Notes under the pieces: model-generated
Databases searched by the model: none
Told to the model about the DNA's origin: nothing
The model's input: the letters and a program-made list of their open reading frames with translations, nothing else
Part shown: piece after piece, positions 7,003 through 8,137 of the stretch
Layout: every line of letters starts with the position of its first letter
How positions within the stretch are numbered: position 1 is the stretch's first letter
Origin: Faecalicoccus sp.
GTDB lineage: Bacteria; Bacillota_I; Bacilli_A; Erysipelotrichales; Erysipelotrichaceae
Assembly: GCA_017941505.1 (NCBI GenBank)
Contig: JAGAWH010000181.1
Span: 1-8,137 of the forward strand
Length of the DNA stretch: 8,137 nucleotides
Reading direction: 5' to 3'
Position numbers and translations under genes: made by a program

Positions 7003-8137
7003 TTATTCCGGTTTTTTGGTTCCGCATTCCATGCAGAATTTACCTTTGTTTTCAGCATGGCAGGAAGGGCAGATCCATACCCCCGCGGCTGCTTTTACAG
7101 GATCTCGCATAATGCTTTGATTACGGAAGCGGTTGATAATGACCATATCACTCTCTGATGGAGAGGCTTCTGTTACATTGAATTCATCAATCGTAATTCC
7201 GTATCTTTCCTTCCATCCTTTGAACAACATATCCAGATTTGCGGCAATATCTTTGGAATGCTCCGTCAGAGCTTCATAGGAAATTTTCTTTTCACTTAAT
7301 TTCATGATGGCAGGAGCTAAGCTCAATCTTAAGTCTTCTTTTAACAGATTTTCGATAGTATCCTGAACAGGCTGATATTGTTCAACATTGCTGACATGCC
7401 ATTGTAGATTTCCTTTGCAGGTAAGCGAAATATCTAAATCCAGTCCGATCGCCTCATCAAAATAACGGTAAGGAATCGGTCTTGAAGTTTCAAAATCTAA
7501 GGATTTTCCAGCCAGTTCACTTGAATCCATACCGGAAGCCCAGCCATCGATAATGGCTTTGATCTGGTCGCCAAGTTCAATATATTTATTGTATTCATTG
7601 ATGGCAGCCTGCTGTTTTAAGCTTTCGGCGATGGAATTGAATTTCCAGTTTCCGGTATCAGCCTGCATACGGTATTCACCTGTATTCACAGACGATCCGT
7701 TTAGCTGGAAGCTCATATCATCAAAATATGGATGATCAACCAGTACATCCGCATAGAATGAATACGAATATTCATAGCGTGGCGGGTCATAACTGACCGA
7801 TTTTCCTTCTATTGTCTGCTTTAATTCATGTCGTGTTTCCCGTACATCCAGTTTACATCCCTTTGCCTGGGACCAGTTTAAAATATCCGGATTATCTGCT
7901 TTAAAATCTTTGGATGATGTGATCGCAAATTGTTTCTTTGTTTCATCGATATGTAATTTTGCGTAACTGTTTCCATATGTTTTATCGCTATGGAAGTTAG
8001 CGGCTATTGCTTTATTATCTTCTCTATAAGCCAGCTGTTCTTTGATTTGTGCAACGGTAGAATGACGTCTTTCATCAAACCATGGTGATAATTTCTTTGC
8101 GCAATCTTTGCAGAGATTTCCGTCTTCCAGTTTGCGA
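7003..8137 (-). CDS. DUF4428 / SPFH-like protein with C-terminal zinc ribbon (5' end missing)
   Basis: The frame stays open from the stop at 7003-7005 to the right edge, giving 377 residues; the ATG at 7716 is internal, since the conserved part continues upstream of it. Near the fragment's N-terminus, KLEDGNLCKDCAKKLSPWF followed by the helix HSTVAQIKEQLAYRE matches the second half of DUF4428, whose first Cys pair would lie outside the window. The middle (from DPPRYEYSYSFYADVLVDHPYF) is predicted alpha/beta. About residues 270-350 (LRLSLAPAIMKLSEKKISYEAL... LDMLFKGWKERYGITIDEFNV) resemble the end of an SPFH/'virion core'-type domain found in Firmicutes proteins with the same tail. The last ~25 residues are a four-Cys zinc ribbon (WICPSCHAENKGKFCMECG). 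No membrane segment is visible. The role of these proteins is unknown; a scaffold or stress-related membrane-proximal assembly is a family-based guess. Confidence 0.8.
   Translation of the reverse strand, partial: RKLEDGNLCKDCAKKLSPWFDERRHSTVAQIKEQLAYREDNKAIAANFHSDKTYGNSYAKLHIDETKKQFAITSSKDFKADNPDILNWSQAKGCKLDVRETRHELKQTIEGKSVSYDPPRYEYSYSFYADVLVDHPYFDDMSFQLNGSSVNTGEYRMQADTGNWKFNSIAESLKQQAAINEYNKYIELGDQIKAIIDGWASGMDSSELAGKSLDFETSRPIPYRYFDEAIGLDLDISLTCKGNLQWHVSNVEQYQPVQDTIENLLKEDLRLSLAPAIMKLSEKKISYEALTEHSKDIAANLDMLFKGWKERYGITIDEFNVTEASPSESDMVIINRFRNQSIMRDPVKAAAGVWICPSCHAENKGKFCMECGTKKPE

Noticed and set aside
6838..7158. 106-aa plus-strand open frame across the LysR start and the zinc-ribbon gene end
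   Set aside because: It is antisense to two well-supported minus-strand genes and crosses their intergenic promoter and hairpin; no family resemblance.
7714..7716. ATG 7716 as start of the zinc-ribbon gene
   Set aside because: Translation of the upstream sequence to the window edge is open and contains a DUF4428-like CKDC segment, so the gene is partial.

Overview
The window is an 8.1 kb stretch of low-GC DNA. It looks like a Firmicutes (Bacillota) chromosome, perhaps an anaerobic gut member related to Erysipelotrichia or Clostridia. That placement is inferred from AT-rich codon use, strong AGGAGG-type ribosome binding sites, hairpin-plus-T-run terminators and the protein families present. 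No rRNA, tRNA, CRISPR array, insertion sequence or integrase was seen. All nine genes end in TAA or TAG.

Left part (1-3126), which has an accessory flavour. It begins with the 3' end of a gene for a membrane-anchored protein that has helical 'GYKDS' repeats and a C-terminal DUF6273-like domain. The last ~120 bp of this gene are sharply GC-richer (62% by hand count, against 38% in the preceding 123 bp). They are full of NNC/NNT codons that look like mutagenised AAC/AAT codons, as in the variable region of a diversity-generating retroelement (DGR). Two hairpins follow, then an unrecognised 91-aa gene with its own long terminator. After that comes a compact two-gene module: an Xre DNA-binding domain fused to an ImmA/IrrE metallopeptidase, and a PIN-domain (putative RNase) gene that starts 3 nt later. 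This module resembles a type II toxin-antitoxin pair.

Middle part (3127-6022), which is metabolic. It holds a minus-strand flavin-binding protein of the NimA/pyridoxamine-oxidase-like family, divergent from a full-length GH1 6-phospho-beta-glucosidase. The glucosidase promoter is bracketed by a perfect 10-bp inverted repeat. A Cof-type HAD phosphatase follows, and could in principle act on sugar phosphates. No PTS transporter is in view, although the glucosidase would need phosphorylated beta-glucosides from one.

Right part (6050-8137), all minus strand. It contains a LysR-type regulator convergent with the HAD gene, and the C-terminal ~377 residues of a DUF4428 / SPFH-like / zinc-ribbon protein that runs off the right edge.

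Almost every gene is followed by its own strong hairpin, several of them shared between convergent genes. Most genes are therefore probably separate transcription units, and the Xre-ImmA/PIN pair is the only clear operon. The most novel lead is the possible hypervariable 3' end of the first gene. No reverse transcriptase or template repeat was found in the window, so that idea rests on sequence texture alone.
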